Numbered from the stretch's first letter, positions 23,236 to 35,454 are shown. The stretch: 64,000 nt of DNA from Phascolarctos cinereus (GCF_002099425.1 NW_018344261.1:2133001-2197000), one strand, 5' to 3'. The notes: generated by a model not told the origin, from the sequence alone. Translations and numbers: made by a program.

Positions 23236-25339
23236 AACATTTGTCATTATAGGTGGAAATTGGGATGAGATGAAATACTCTCATTGCTCACGTGAACTGA
23301 GTTAAGTTTGGGAAAAGGCAATGCAAATATAGAGGGAGGGGTGATCTGATGACCTGACATCACTCCCTGGCATCCAGTAGCAAGAACCATAGTTGTGTAT
23401 GAAGAGTCCTTTCAAAAGGACAGGAAGCAGGCTCTCACTCAGGCAAAGTAATTAGCCTTGTGAGGTCTGGAAGAGGTTGTCCAGGAGGGTAAAAATGTGC
23501 CATGCCCAGCATTGCCTGGTTGCTTTTGACCTTCAGAAACTAGACTGCCAACATAAAATGAGTGGAATGAACTGGCTCAGCACATTCATTGACTAGAGAG
23601 AGACCATGTAATGAAAGCTGAGGGGAAGCTACTGGAGCTGGTGGCCACGAGAGTGAAGGGACCTCTCCTGATGGGGGTGGGGTCTAACAGTCCACAGCCT
23701 GGAACCTACTATAAGGTCTCCAACTCAGAGGTTCCAATTCTACTCCATTCTGCTGATATTAGAACCACGAGACAAGAGAGTGAGAATGGAAGTGAGGAAA
23801 AGACTTGGGAACTCCCCCAGAATTATCTTATTACTGCTCCTGGGAGAGGGGGATTCACTCCCCCAAGGGATGGAGTGGAGAAGACTTCACTACCAAGGAA
23901 CTGGGTAGATAAGAAGTTCAAGTAGAAACCCGATGAAGCACAGGAGCAATGAATGGAGGATTCTAACAGAGTTGGTGCTGAGATGTTTACCCTAGCTGAT
24001 TTATTGTTACAGTCGGCTAAATTTTTTTAGAGTTTTCAGACAGGGACTATTTTTGTCTCTTTTTAGGTGGCTAAGATAGGAGTTATTTGTATCTGGACCC
24101 ATAATGATGAATTCTGGTTGCTTATAGCATGGGGGGATCTGCATACAAAGGAAGGAGTGAAATTACAAAAGAAAATGAATCAGATTTATTAGATTTATAG
24201 TAGGGAGAGGGCTACTCTGCCATATCCTATGACCAGCCAGGCTGTGGTCAAGTGGTCTGGAGCCTGGCAAGCACCCTAGGTATGCATAATTAAAGACTAT
24301 ATCCCCTTTGGGGTCAGGACCAATGGAGGAATTTTGCCAAAGCTTCCTACTGCATACAGTTGTTTGTGAGGTACGGCAGCATCATCAGAAATATCATATG
24401 CTAAATAGCCAGATTGAAGCCATTCCATGAACACCAGAGATAGGGAAGCGAGTCCATTTCCAACATGGACATTGAGGTGATATTGCTATGTCGTGCTAAG
24501 CAGAGGATGATATGATCACCCTAACTAAGGATAAGGCCAAACTCCTTGTCCAACTAGACTCTTCGTGCCAATTGGAACACCCATCCAATCCAAGTGTCCC
24601 TCAACTTGTCACCAACTAATAAAATGTCATTCTCCCATTTTGGGCTAAGAGGTTTCACCCTGCTAATCTACAACTGCATCTTCTCTTGCCCATTGTCATC
24701 ACCTTACATCAGAAGAAGAATCTGTATTGGAGATGTCATCATCTGTTCTGTGTCCCTGATATTACTGGTGCTGTTCCAATTCAGTTGCTTATAGGACTAT
24801 AGTTACCGCCTTGCATTAGGAGGTTTACTTTGATCTGTAAAGATGTGACATCATTTACTTTATTGACTAGATTGCTGAGATCTGAGATTTGGTCCTTCCA
24901 AATAGTGGACAAAAAACCCTAGAATTTCTAGCTTTTGTCCTCCCTACATTTTTTCATCTTTCTTCTTTTTTCTTTATGGTCACTCTTGGAAGGGGAAAGG
25001 GCATGTTTTTTTTTTCCTTTTCACCTTAATACTGCCCATGACAGGAAGATTGTCCAGTAACAGCTCTGTAGATATTTAAGTGGTGGAAGGTCCTCTAGAC
25101 AGTATTGTCAACTCAAATAGAAATGAGATCACTGTGGGCTACATATTGAGTTGAAAAACTGTAAGTCAACATTACTTATGTTGTATTGTATTTGTATTTA
25201 TTTGGGGAATTTGTAATTGGGAAGTTTAAACATTTCAAATTACATTTTAATTTTATTTGGGCTGGCACTTGGGAATTTTGTGGGCACAAATGCCAGTGGG
25301 ACTAGAATTTGACATCTCCTTTCCTAGATAAGACCCTTA
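23236..25339. other. 2.1 kb between the two LTR-like copies
   Basis: No recognisable retroviral protein similarity. Contains a chance-like frame of 104 codons (23611-23925). It could be a degraded internal region or unrelated DNA. Confidence 0.35.
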
Positions 25340-25770
25340 GGACCTTGCTGCAAGGGATGGAATATGCAATAGGACCAATATCTAACAGACTTCCCCCTCT
25401 ACCTGTTTAACAGGGATTAGTTTTTCCCAAAAGGCAACAGGCAACAGACTTGATTGTCTTCTCTCTCCTTTGGAGCAGCTCCTTGTTCACTTAAGGAATC
25501 CCACCCATGGGAAGTTGAGACCCTTCTAACTTAATAGATATCTGAAAACCATTAAGTCACTATACCCTGCCCTGCTGACCATCTGGAGATGAAGGGGACC
25601 ATACTTATAAAAGCTAAGTGCTACTGTACACTTGTTGCATATCTTTGTTATGTTAGAGATAAGTAAACCTCCCTTTGTTGACCGTTCAATGACTTCTGAG
25701 TGTCTCATTTGGTCCTCAATTGAAACTGAACTAACAGGGTGTTGGCCTCAGGCCCACTCCTAACACTGGA
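25340..25770 (+). mobile_element. LTR-like fossil, copy 2
   Basis: Same orientation and block order as copy 1, with TATAAAAGCTAAGTGCTACT and TTGGCCTCAGGCC. The copies are clearly diverged, which implies an old age. The 2.1 kb between them may be what is left of an internal region, but no gag, pol or env similarity is evident to me. Confidence 0.5.
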
Positions 25771-25775
25771 GCTGT

Positions 25776-25836
25776 TATTCCTAGCACACTACCTTATGCA
25801 TGGTGGGTGCTTAATAAATGCTTATTGAATTGAAAA
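25776..25836 (+). mobile_element. MIR/L2 3' tail
   Basis: TTATGCATGGTGGGTGCTTA then ATAAATGCTTATTGAATTG and an A-run. Confidence 0.6.
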
Positions 25837-25944
25837 AAAAAATTGGAGGCACAAGCAGGCATACACAGAGAGACACTTGAGGACACACAAACATAACCCT
25901 TAATCCTATCCATCCTTTAAGAAGCAGTTCAAGTGACATAAACA

Positions 25945-26155
25945 ATTCACATGTATATACTGAGACAGCTTTATGGTTTTCAAAGTGCTTCTCTCTCCCC
26001 TCAGTTAGTGCAAATATTATTAACCCATTTTATAGATGGACAAAACTGAGGGTCAGAGTAATTAAGTGACTTTTATATATTCATACAGCTTGTAGGTGAC
26101 GTAGTCAAGATTCCAATCTAGGTCTCCTTATGACAGATCCTCTATACTGCATTTC
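25945..26155 (-). mobile_element. MIR SINE
   Basis: Antisense CAAAGTGCTTCTCTC, CATTTTATAGATGGACAAAA and GACTTTTATATATTCATACA. Confidence 0.6.
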
Positions 26156-26179
26156 CTTTCCTTATCCTCCAAGTTAAAA

Positions 26180-26550
26180 TGTCCTTTTTTGACTCAGAAC
26201 TATCACAGTACTCTGACTACTTCTTATGTATTTACAATACTTTATAGTATAATTATTTGTTTCAAGTTTTTTCTCTTCTAGATTAAAAAGAGATGAAGGC
26301 AGGGCCCCTCTCTTATTTGTCTTTATAATTCCCTCAGTAACTCAGTTGGTTTCTAATCCCCCTTGATGTGCCTTCCCTCTTTTGATTATCTCAATTTCTC
26401 TCATATCCTCGTCTGTACATAGTTGTTTGCGCGTCGTCTCTCCCATTAGACTGTGAGCCCCTTGAGAGGAAAGACTGTCTTTTGCCATTCTAAGTGCCTG
26501 GAACAGAGTTGGTGCTTAATAAATGCTTATTGACTGACTGACTGACTGAT
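26180..26550 (+). mobile_element. L2 3' end
   Basis: CATTAGACTGTGAGCCCCTT, AAGTGCCTGGAACAGAGTTG and TGCTTAATAAATGCTTATTG, followed by (TGAC)n at 26530-26548. Confidence 0.75.
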
Positions 26551-26675
26551 TTAGTCCTTCTCCAGCCCTGACCTCTCCTTTAAATTTCAATTTTCAATTG
26601 CTTGCTGGACTACTTTACCTGCACCTCCAACTCAATATATTGATGTGGAATTTTGTTCCACATTTGTTCCAAGCA

Positions 26676-26852
26676 GAGGCTTGGAGAGGGGTCAGACCGG
26701 GAAAGAAGAAAACAAAAAACACGATGAAAAAATACCCCAAGAGAAATCTTTGAGTTAAATCCAGAAGGAACATATACCTTCACAAGTCCAAATAGAGTCT
26801 CAGAGAAAAGTATGTCCTAGCCACAAGAAGTACAAGACTCCCTGAAACATAT
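26676..26852 (+). repeat. 177-bp repeat shared with 28309-28485
   Basis: Both start GCTTGGAGAGGGGTCAGACC and run to AGTACAAGACTCCCTGAAA with about ten differences. The second copy continues into L1-like A-rich sequence, so both are probably L1 fragments of the same subfamily. Confidence 0.85.
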
Positions 26853-26859
26853 TTAATCT

Positions 26860-27470
26860 GCCCTCAAAATCTGCTCTTCCTACTGATTTCCCAATTTGTT
26901 AATGGCATTATTCTTTTTGTGTTTTTTTTGTCTCAGGCTTAAAACCTCATCTTTTACTCTCTCCTTCAACTCTTATACCCAAGCAATTGCCATGTGTTGT
27001 CAATGTGAGCCCATTTACTTTGGCCTCTCCAGGACCTTATTCTTACAGTCACTCCTCTCTTATGCATTTTTAATTTCTCATTCACCAATGGCCCCTTGGC
27101 ATCTGCCTACACACAAGCAAACCTAAAAAAAAAATTTTTTCAGCAAGCCTAAGAAAATACCTCCCCTTGACTCTTCCTGACCATCCAGCTACAATGCCAT
27201 TCCCTCCCCTTTACTGCTAAACTCACTGGAGGAAAAAAAAGTTGTCTGCCTGCATTTCTTCACTACTCATTTCTCAGCCCCTTGCAACCAGATTTCTTGC
27301 CTCTACCACTTACGTATTTCTACGTATTTGTTTGTTTCCTCGTTAGATTGTGAGCTCTTTGAAGACTGTCTTTTGTCCCTCAGTGCTTAGTATAGTGCCT
27401 GGCATACAGTAGGTGCTTACTTATTTATGCTTATTGATTTATTGATTAATTGATTGACTTGACATTGTAC
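26860..27470 (+). mobile_element. L2-like LINE fragment
   Basis: The 3' block at 27340-27470 has GTTAGATTGTGAGCTCTTTG and GTGCCTGGCATACAGTAGGT. 26870-27220 has the composition and order of the region just before it, but with A-rich insertions. The 5' limit is uncertain. Confidence 0.55.
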
Positions 27471-28002
27471 TCTCAAACGTTATTGCTTAACTTTCAGTGA
27501 AGATGGTGTTCTAAACCAAGCCTGACTCAGGCCAGTGGTTCTGGTTTGGAATTGTAATGAAATGAGAGACATTTGTAGACTGTCTGCTATCTAAGAGAAA
27601 AAGTTTAATTAACAATAGCACAAAAGAGGTATTGAGCAAGAATATAGTATTGACTTACTTGGGTGCAGGTGCTGTCTCCTTATATGTTGTGGCAGCTTGC
27701 CTACCAGCCCTGAGGAGAAAGTGGTTCATCAGGTGCTGGGCTTTTGTGCTTAGGTTACAAAGAAGCTAAGTCAATGGCTTGACTCTTTGTTTCCTGGACT
27801 AATCAAATGCTAAGGATACTCTCCTCTACTTTTAGGGAAAACTAGCCTAACTTGCGTGGCAAATGTTGCTTGTATAACATGAGTGGATGTGAAATGTTGT
27901 GGAGGAACCCACCTCTATCACAAACATCCTAGTAAAAGTCTAAAAAGGACCATAGATAGAGCAATGATAAAGAAAACCAAAGAAAAATAGAAGAAAGCAT
28001 TG
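27471..28002. other. No recognisable feature
   Basis: Gene-free DNA between an L2-like fragment and a full-length SINE. Confidence 0.4.
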
Positions 28003-28275
28003 GAGGCAGCTGGTGATACAGTAGAAAGAGAACTGGGCCTAGAGTCAGGAAGACTTGAGTTCAAATCCAGCCTCAGACACTTACTGGTTATGCAACCCTG
28101 GGCAAGTCATTTAACTTCAACCTGCCTCAGTTTCCACAACTATAAAATGGGGTTAATAATCGTACTGTTGTGGATTGTTGTGAGGAGCAAATGAGATAAT
28201 ATTTGTAAAGACATTATCACAGTGCCTGAATCACAGCAGGTGCTTAATAAATGCTTATTCCTTCCTTCCTTCCTT
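28003..28275 (+). mobile_element. Full-length MIR-type SINE with (CCTT)n tail
   Basis: GAGGCAGCTGGTGATACAGT, GAGTTCAAATCCAGCCTCAG, CAAGTCATTTAACTTCAACC, then CAGGTGCTTAATAAATGCTT and a CCTT tail at 28259-28275. This is the complete 270-bp family with its 3' section, which the shorter SINEs lack. Confidence 0.85.
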
Positions 28276-28308
28276 CTTCCTGTACAGAACTCCACAAAAC
28301 TACAGGCA

Positions 28309-28485
28309 GAAGCTTGGAGAGGGGTCAGACCAGGAAAGAAGAAAATACAAAACACAATGAAAAAATACCCCGAGAGAAACCTATGAATTAAATCCAGAAG
28401 GAACATATACCTTCACAAGTCCAAACAGAGTTTCAGAGAAAAGTATTTCCTAGCCACAAGAAGTACAAGACTCCCTGAAAGAAAT
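28309..28485 (+). repeat. 177-bp repeat shared with 26676-26852
   Basis: Second copy; see the first. It lies directly after the (CCTT)n tail of a full-length SINE and before the older L1 fragment. Confidence 0.85.
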
Positions 28486-28489
28486 TAAA

Positions 28490-30715
28490 CAAGAAACACA
28501 AAATGCAAAGTTAAAGGAAATGATAGCTAGGGAGGAAAGAGAATGAATAGCTTAGAACAAACAATGGTGAACCTTACCCAGAAACTGAGATCCCTGAAAG
28601 TTTGACTAGGTCAAAAAGAAAACACATAGTATAAACCCAAAGACCCAAGTTACTGGGCAAGGATTTGTTATTTGATAACAACTTCTGAGGAAAATGGAAA
28701 GCTGTCCTTTAAATTTAAAGGTAGAAATTAGGTATACATAGACATTTCACACCAAGATAAGCTCCAGATGGATACATAGCTTAGACATAAAAAGTGGCAT
28801 CATAAACAGATTAGAGGAGCAAGGAAGAAATTACCTGTCACATGTATGGATAGAAAAAAACCCATATAACTAAAGAAAGGATAGTGGGGATTACAGAAGA
28901 TTAAAATGGATAATCTTCATTACGTAGTAAAAAGTTAAAAAGTTTTATGCATACAAAACTAATGAAGCTAAAAATGGAAGGGAAACAGGTAACTGGGGGA
29001 AAATCTTTGTAGCAAATTTTTCTGATAAGGACTGGATTCAAATTTATAATGACAAAAGTCATTGCTCAATGGACAAATAAAAGGAGATCATCAGGATTCA
29101 AAGCATTCTGATCTCAAAGGCTCAAAGGTCATTTGCATAAGATTCTCCTCATTGGTGGAGAGAGTGCTGCATCAGTGGAGATTGGGCATAGATTGTGCTC
29201 AATGATCCACACCTGTGTAAGAAACAGAGCTGGCAAGAGGCTCGGGGAGAAAAGAAATCGTGGTCTTCTGGTTTCCAGATTTGAGAGAGAAGACAAACAG
29301 TTCCAGATTGTCTTCAGGTCCCTAAAGGGAGAGAGACCTTGCAAAGAAGCAGTTTTGTGGAGGAGCTGGCCCCTTGATTATGTCCCCATTCCCAACTTGT
29401 TATACTAGAGACTTTAGGGAATTTCCCCTTGGGTAAGGTCTGGGATTCTCTTTTTCTCTCTCTTCACTGAGCTATCTCATTCCCTATGGATTAGCTCATT
29501 CACTCTGTGTATTGTCTGACATTTATTCTCACATGTGTACTTGTAAAAATTTCTTTTTGCTATTAGTTTGGATAAATGGGTTTACTTATTATTGCTCAGT
29601 GTATTTATTATGGAACTGGCACTTTGTGCAAAGAATCAAGCTTTGGATATAAAACTTCAGGCATGCCTTTCCTGTTAAAGGATAGCTATCAGAAGCTCAG
29701 CTTGAACCTAAAAATAATTTCCTGTAGACTAGCAGTATTTAAGGGAGCAGACAGATATAATTCTAGCCTGGTACCACCTTTCTCTGACAAGAGCAGAGTG
29801 GCCTAGCTCTGGCCTCAACCTTCTGCCTCCCTTTCTTGGCTGCAATCAATCTCCCTTGAGAAGTGGTGGAAGAGAGACTGCAAAGATATTTATTCCAGCC
29901 TCCCTGAAAGCCACATCTAGACAGATGTATGTGGACACAAACTGTCAACAATCATATTAAAAATGTTCCAACACTAGTAAAAAGAGAAGTACAAATTAAA
30001 GTACCTCTGAGGTTCTGCTTCACAGTTATCAGATTGACAGAAATGACCAAAAAAGGAAAATGACAAATACTGGAGTGGTTCTAGGAAAACAGGCCTCCCA
30101 ATACACTGTTGGTGAAGATGTGGATTGGTCCAGCCATTCTGAAAAAAATCTTATACCAGCCTCCAAAGTTATTCAGTTTTATATACCCTTTGACCCAGCA
30201 ATGCCATTGCTAGGCTTATTCCCCAAAGAGATCAAAGAAATAGGAAAAGAACCCACATGTACAAAAATATTTGTAGTAGCTCTTTTTCTGTGGTAAAAAA
30301 GAACTGGAATGGAAGGGGTGCCCATTATTAAAAAATGGCTGATCAAATTATGGTGTATGAATAGAATATTTTTATGCCATAAGAAATGACAAGATAGATG
30401 GTTTCAGAGAAACCTGGGAAGATCTGTATAAATGGAAGCAGAGTGAAGTGTGAAGAACCCTGAAAAAAATCTCTGAAACACTGTACAGAAAGATAACTTT
30501 GAAAGACTTAAGAATTATGCTCGGTACAATGACAAACCATGATTTCAGAAGCCTGGTGATGAACCTCCTGACTGAAATGCAGAATGAGATATATTTTTGG
30601 ACATCGTTAATACGGTATTTTGTTTTGCTTGACTATGCCTATTTGTTATAGGGCTTTGTTTTTCTTTACAATTTTGTGGGGGGGGAAGGGAAAATAAACT
30701 CTTGTTACTAGAAAA
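28490..30715 (+). mobile_element. Older L1 fragment split by an LTR-like insertion
   Basis: 28620-29085 is a decayed ORF2 C-terminal region, with a SDKD-type block near 29020 aligning to the SDKGLIS motif. The same frame resumes near 29945 (KREVQIK, then FYIPFDPAMPLLGLFPKEIK at 30168-30227 and GKEPTCTKIF), ending in a 3'UTR and A-rich tail near 30715. The 29100-29944 block is foreign to L1. The 3'UTR differs from that of the copy at 21940, suggesting an older subfamily. Confidence 0.75.
29100..29944. mobile_element. LTR-like fossil insertion (possible solo LTR)
   Basis: About 0.85 kb of non-L1 DNA interrupts an L1 ORF2 whose two halves match on either side. Its length, its lack of coding similarity and a poly-A-signal-like stretch are compatible with a solo endogenous-retrovirus LTR. 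Exact ends and a target duplication could not be fixed. It is younger than the L1 it splits. Confidence 0.35.
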
Positions 30716-30739
30716 AACTTAATTTTTTTTAAAGTTTAA

Positions 30740-30885
30740 TTTTTTAAAAAAGCATTTGATTCAGTAAAGCAAAATGCTGTCTTAAAGGCTCTCTCCCCTC
30801 AAGGTGTTTCCCAGAAACCATCATAGATGGGAGCAATCTTTATAGAAAGGACATCTGCCACATTTGCTACCACCAACACAAATTA
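30740..30885 (+). mobile_element. RTE-like LINE reverse transcriptase fragment
   Basis: Translation gives KAFDSVKQNAVLKALSPQGV near 30747-30806, the RTE/BovB motif around the first catalytic region. Only about 50 codons are recognisable before similarity fades. Confidence 0.6.
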
Positions 30886-31332
30886 TCAAACTATTGCTGA
30901 AGATCCCCAGGTAAGTCCAAGAGCCCTGTTAATAACAGTGCTCCCCAGTTCAATGACTCCACTTTTAGCTCATCCCTTGAGGCCGTTATGAAGCAGTTCT
31001 TTGGAGATGAGATCTGGAAACTTCCTCTGCAGGCCTCTTCAGAGACTATAGCTACTGAAGACTCAGGAAAAAAAAAGTTCTCACTGCAAAAATCCTTGGC
31101 ATTGTTAAATGACTCAAGATCAGAAACTGATATGATTTCATTAATGCAAATGATGCTAAAGAAGATGCATTATGATCTGCTTTGCCACTGTACCATAAAG
31201 ATCCTTGGCCCTTTCCATCTTACTTGTAGCTGAAACCTCTTATATGTATTCTCTCCCCTACTAGAATAGATTTGGTTTTGCCTTTCCCCCACCCCCACTC
31301 CAGTTGATGTAACCACAGAAAATAAAGAGTTA
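30886..31332. other. Gap between RTE and L1 pieces
   Basis: A short frame of 81 codons (30988-31233) lies here, without recognisable similarity. It may be a further worn part of the RTE element. Confidence 0.35.
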
Positions 31333-34300
31333 GGAGGCAAAACCAAGATGGCAGAGTATCAACAGAAACCCAGCTGAACTCTCCCAACATTCCCCTCTGA
31401 CCAACCTTCAAGTAATACCTCAAATCAAATTTTGGACTGGTAGAGTCAACAAAAGATCAAAGGGAGATGTTCTTCTGACCTAAGACAACTTGGGAGATCC
31501 TCAGGATAGGCCTATAACACTAAGTGCAGGCCTGGAGGAGTAGGAGTACTAGTAGTGGGTCTTGGAGGTAGACCCAATAGCAGTAGGAGCAGCTTTGGGA
31601 GCTCTTAGCCCAGAGATGGTGTGGTGGGGTTGGACAACTTGTCAGAAAAAAGATTGTGGGGAATCCTTTGCTTACATTGGGTGCAGCTGATGCTGATTGG
31701 CAACTCTATTGCCCACAAGCAGTTCTAAAGTGAAGAGAAGTGCTTGTGATCAGTCATAAGGGAGCAGGAGCCCTGGTCAAAATTCTAGGACCAAGAGGAG
31801 CACTAGTAGTTGTGGCTGCAGGGAAGCAGGGACATTTCCTAGGTAAAGATCAGAGCACAGAACAGGAGAACAGTGACCATAATACTACCCAGCATAATAC
31901 TACCTTGGAAGCACCAAAAACTTGTAGATGCCCAGAACTAGTTCTGAAAATAGCAGCACAAATAAGCCTGAAGCTCAAGACAGTGTCTTCCCACCCCCAG
32001 GTAAGTAGAGCCCAGTATTAACAGAAAGTTTATAAAGAAGAAACAGGCTGGGAAAATAAGCAAACAACAAAAAAAGAACTTGACCATAAAAAGTTACTAT
32101 GGTGACAGGGAAGACCAAAACATAAACTTAGAAGACGGCAAAGTGAAAACAGCTATGAAGCAAAGCCTCAAAGAAAAATGCCAATTGGACCCAAGGCTAG
32201 CAAGAATTCCTGGAACAGTTGAAGAAAGAGATAAGAGTGGTAGAGGAAAAACTAGGAAATGAAATGAGAATGATGCAAGAAAGTTAAAGAGGCACAAAAA
32301 AATGCTGAAGAAAATAATGCCTTAAAAAGCAGAATTGGCCAAATGTTAAAGAGGTACAAAAATTCACTGAAGAACTCCTTTAAAAGCAGAATAGGCCAAA
32401 TGGAAAAGGAGATGCAAAAGCCTGTTGAAGAAAAATAATTCCTCAAAAATTAGAATTGGACAAGTGGAAGCTAATGACTCCATGAGACATCAAGAAACAA
32501 TAAAACTAAGTCAAAAGAATGAAAAAAATAGAAGAAAAAAGTAAAACATCTAATTGAAAAAATAGATTGAGGAAAAATTATTTAAGAAGTATTGGACTAC
32601 TTGAAAGTCATGATCAGAAAGAGCCTGGACATCATATTTCAAGAAATTATAAAGGAAAACACCCCAATATCTTAGATCCAGAGTGCAAAATAGAAGTGGA
32701 AAGACTCTACCGAACACCTCCTAAAAGAGGTCCCAAGATGAAAACTCCCATGAATATTATAGCCAGATTTCAGAGCTTTCAGGTCAAGGAGAGAACATTG
32801 CAAGCAGCTAGAAAGAAAGAATTCAAAAATACCATGAAACCACAGTTAAGATTACATGAGATTTAGCAACTTCCATGTTAAAGGAGCAGAGGGCTTGGAA
32901 TATGATACTCTAGAGGGCAAAAGAGCTACTATTACAACCGAGAAAAATCTACTCAGAAAAACTGAATAAAATCCTTTCTTAATGGATATTTAATTTTTTT
33001 AAAAAAGGACTTCTGTCTAAGCATTCCTGATGAAAAAGCCAAATCTGAATAGAAAATTTGACATTCAAGCAGAAGACTCAAGAGAAACAAAAAAAGATAA
33101 ATATGAAAGAATAATCATAAGGGACTCAATGGAGTTAAAGTGTTTATATTCCTATATGGGAAAATGATACATGTAATTCCTAAGAACTTTATCATTATTG
33201 GGGCAATTAGAGGGAGTCTACATAATATAGGGCACAGGTATGAGTCTATTATGTTGGGATGATTTCCAAAAAAAGAATGTAGGGGTGAGAAAAAGGGATG
33301 CATTGAGAGAAGGGGGAAGGGAGAGGTAGAATGGGACAGTTTTTCTCACAGAAAGGAGATGTGCAAGCACTAACTTTTATAGTAAAGGAGAAAACGGCAG
33401 GGGGAGTTTTACAGGCAATGTTTGAACCTCATTCTCATTGGAATTGGTTTAAGAGGGGAAAATGCATACATACACTCATGCACACACATATTGTCTATGG
33501 TAGCTTTAGCAAATAATCCCTGATTATTTCTTTCAATTATTTCTTTAGGTCTGTTTTTGCTTTTGCTTTGTCTGAGATGATGATTGCCACTCCTACCCTC
33601 TTCACTTCAGAAGAATCATAATACTGTGCTCCAGCTCTTCATTTTAACTCTGTGTGTGTCTTTTTGTATCAAGTGTGACTTTTGTATACCACATATTCTC
33701 GGATTCTTGTTTCCAATCTATTCTGCTATCTACCTCCATTCTATAGGTTAGCTCATCCCAATCACATTCATAGTTACGATCACTAACTGTGCATTTCCCA
33801 CCATCCCATTTTCATTTATTTGTCCTTATCTTTCTTTTTATCATGTTCCTTCTGAAAAGTCTGTCTTGCTTCCAACCACTTCCTCCCCTCTCCCTTAGCA
33901 TGTCCCCCCATATCTCTTATCCCTTTCCCCTCCCTTCTCCCTATTGGGTAAGATGATTTCTATACCATCTGAGTGCATATATACATACACATACATAAGG
34001 ACAAACAAATGAAAATGGGATGGTGGGAAATGCACAGTTAGTGATCGTAACTATGAATGTGATTGGGATGAGCTAACCTATAGAATGGAGGTAGATAGCA
34101 GAATAGATTGGAAACAAGAATCCGAGAATATGTGGTATACAAAAGTCACACTTGATACAAAAAGACACACACAGAGTTAAAATGAAGAGCTGGAGCACAG
34201 TATTATGATTCTTCTGAAGTGAAGAGGGTAGGAGTGGCAATCATCATCTCAGACAAAGCAAAAGCAAAAACAGACCTAAAGAAATAATTGAAAGAAATAA

Positions 34301-35300
34301 TCAGGGATTATTTGCTAAAGATACCATAGACAATGAAATAATATAAAAAATTTTACAGCAAGTTTCTCTGATAAAGGCCTAATTTCTCAAATATATAAGG
34401 AATGGAGTTAAATTTATAAAAATCAGAGCCATTCTTCAGTCGATAAATGGTCAAAGGATGTGAAGAAGTCAGCAGAAGAAATCAAAGCTATTTATAATCA
34501 TGCCAAAAAAATGCTCGAAATCACTACAAATTAGAGAAATGCAAATTAAAACAACTCTGAGATACAATCTCACACCTATCATACATGACAAAAGCTGGAG
34601 AGGATGAGGGAAAATAGACACATTAATGAATTGTTGGTGGAGTAGTGAACTAGTCCAACCACTCTGGAGAATAGTCCAGAACTATGTCCAAAGGGCTATA
34701 AAACTGTACATACCTTTTGATCTAGCAATATTTCTACTAGGTCTGTACCCCAAAGAGATATATAAAAAAAGGAAAAAGATTTATATGTACAAAAATATTT
34801 ATAGTAGTTCTTTTTGTGATAGCAAAAAATTAGAAATTGAGAGTATTATCACCAATTGGGGAATGGCTAAACAAGTTGTGGCATGAGATTGTGATGGAGT
34901 ATTATTGTGGTATAAGAAATGACAAAGGAAGGGGTATTTTGAGGAAAAAAACCAACATGGCAAGACCTATACAAACTGATGCAAAGTGAAGTGAGAAGAA
35001 CCAGGAGATCACTGTGCACAGTAATGATGATAACCGTGAAAGACTTGGCTACACAATGATCCTAGGCAACTCCAAAGAACTGATGATGAAAAAATGCTCT
35101 CCACCTCCAGGGAGAGAACTGATGAACTCAGAGTGCAAATTGAAGTATAATGTTCTCACTTTATTTTTTTTGTCAATATGGCTACCATGGAAATTTGTTT
35201 TGCATGATTTCATCGTTTGCCTTCTCAGTGAGTGGGAGGCAGGTGAGAGGGAGGAAGAGAATCTGTAACTCAAAATTTAAAAAGAAAAGAATATTAAAAA
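31333..35300 (+). mobile_element. L1 with 5'UTR, internal deletion and an inverted duplication
   Basis: It begins with CAAAACCAAGATGGCAGAG (CAAGATGGC at 31344-31352, a YY1-site match typical of L1 5' ends). ORF1 is recognisable at 32050-32960 (YGDREDQNINLE, then TPMNIIARFQSFQVKE). The inter-ORF region runs to 33489. An antisense copy of the inter-ORF/endonuclease region follows (33490 to about 33994), then the same region in sense (33995-34334). Most of the reverse transcriptase is missing: at 34335 the sequence jumps to the ORF2 C-terminal part, ending with the 3'UTR and A-rich tail near 35300. Confidence 0.85.
33490..34334. repeat. 340-bp near-perfect inverted repeat inside L1
   Basis: The left arm 33490-33829 is the reverse complement of the right arm 33995-34334. 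By eye there are no gaps and only two mismatches in 340 positions (near the outer and inner ends). The spacer is 165 bp (33830-33994). The right arm is L1 ORF2 start in sense (from GAACTATGAATGTGATTGGG-like sequence to the AGVAIIISD-type endonuclease motif). A transcript through it could fold into a long hairpin. Confidence 0.95.
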
Positions 35301-35454
35301 TAAATAATAAATCTTTTAAAAAATCCCAAAGAGTAAGGAGTTGATTACAGGTAAGAATGTATTCATATGCTAATGAAATTTAAAGTGTGTATTCTTTGTT
35401 ATCCCTTTATGAAGTATGAAAAAGTTTCTTTGATTAAACTGAAAGGAGAGATTT

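Noticed and set aside
33490-34334. Inverted repeat as terminal inverted repeats of a DNA transposon
   Set aside because: Both arms are L1 ORF2 sequence and the 165-bp spacer is L1 inter-ORF sequence, so it is an L1 rearrangement.
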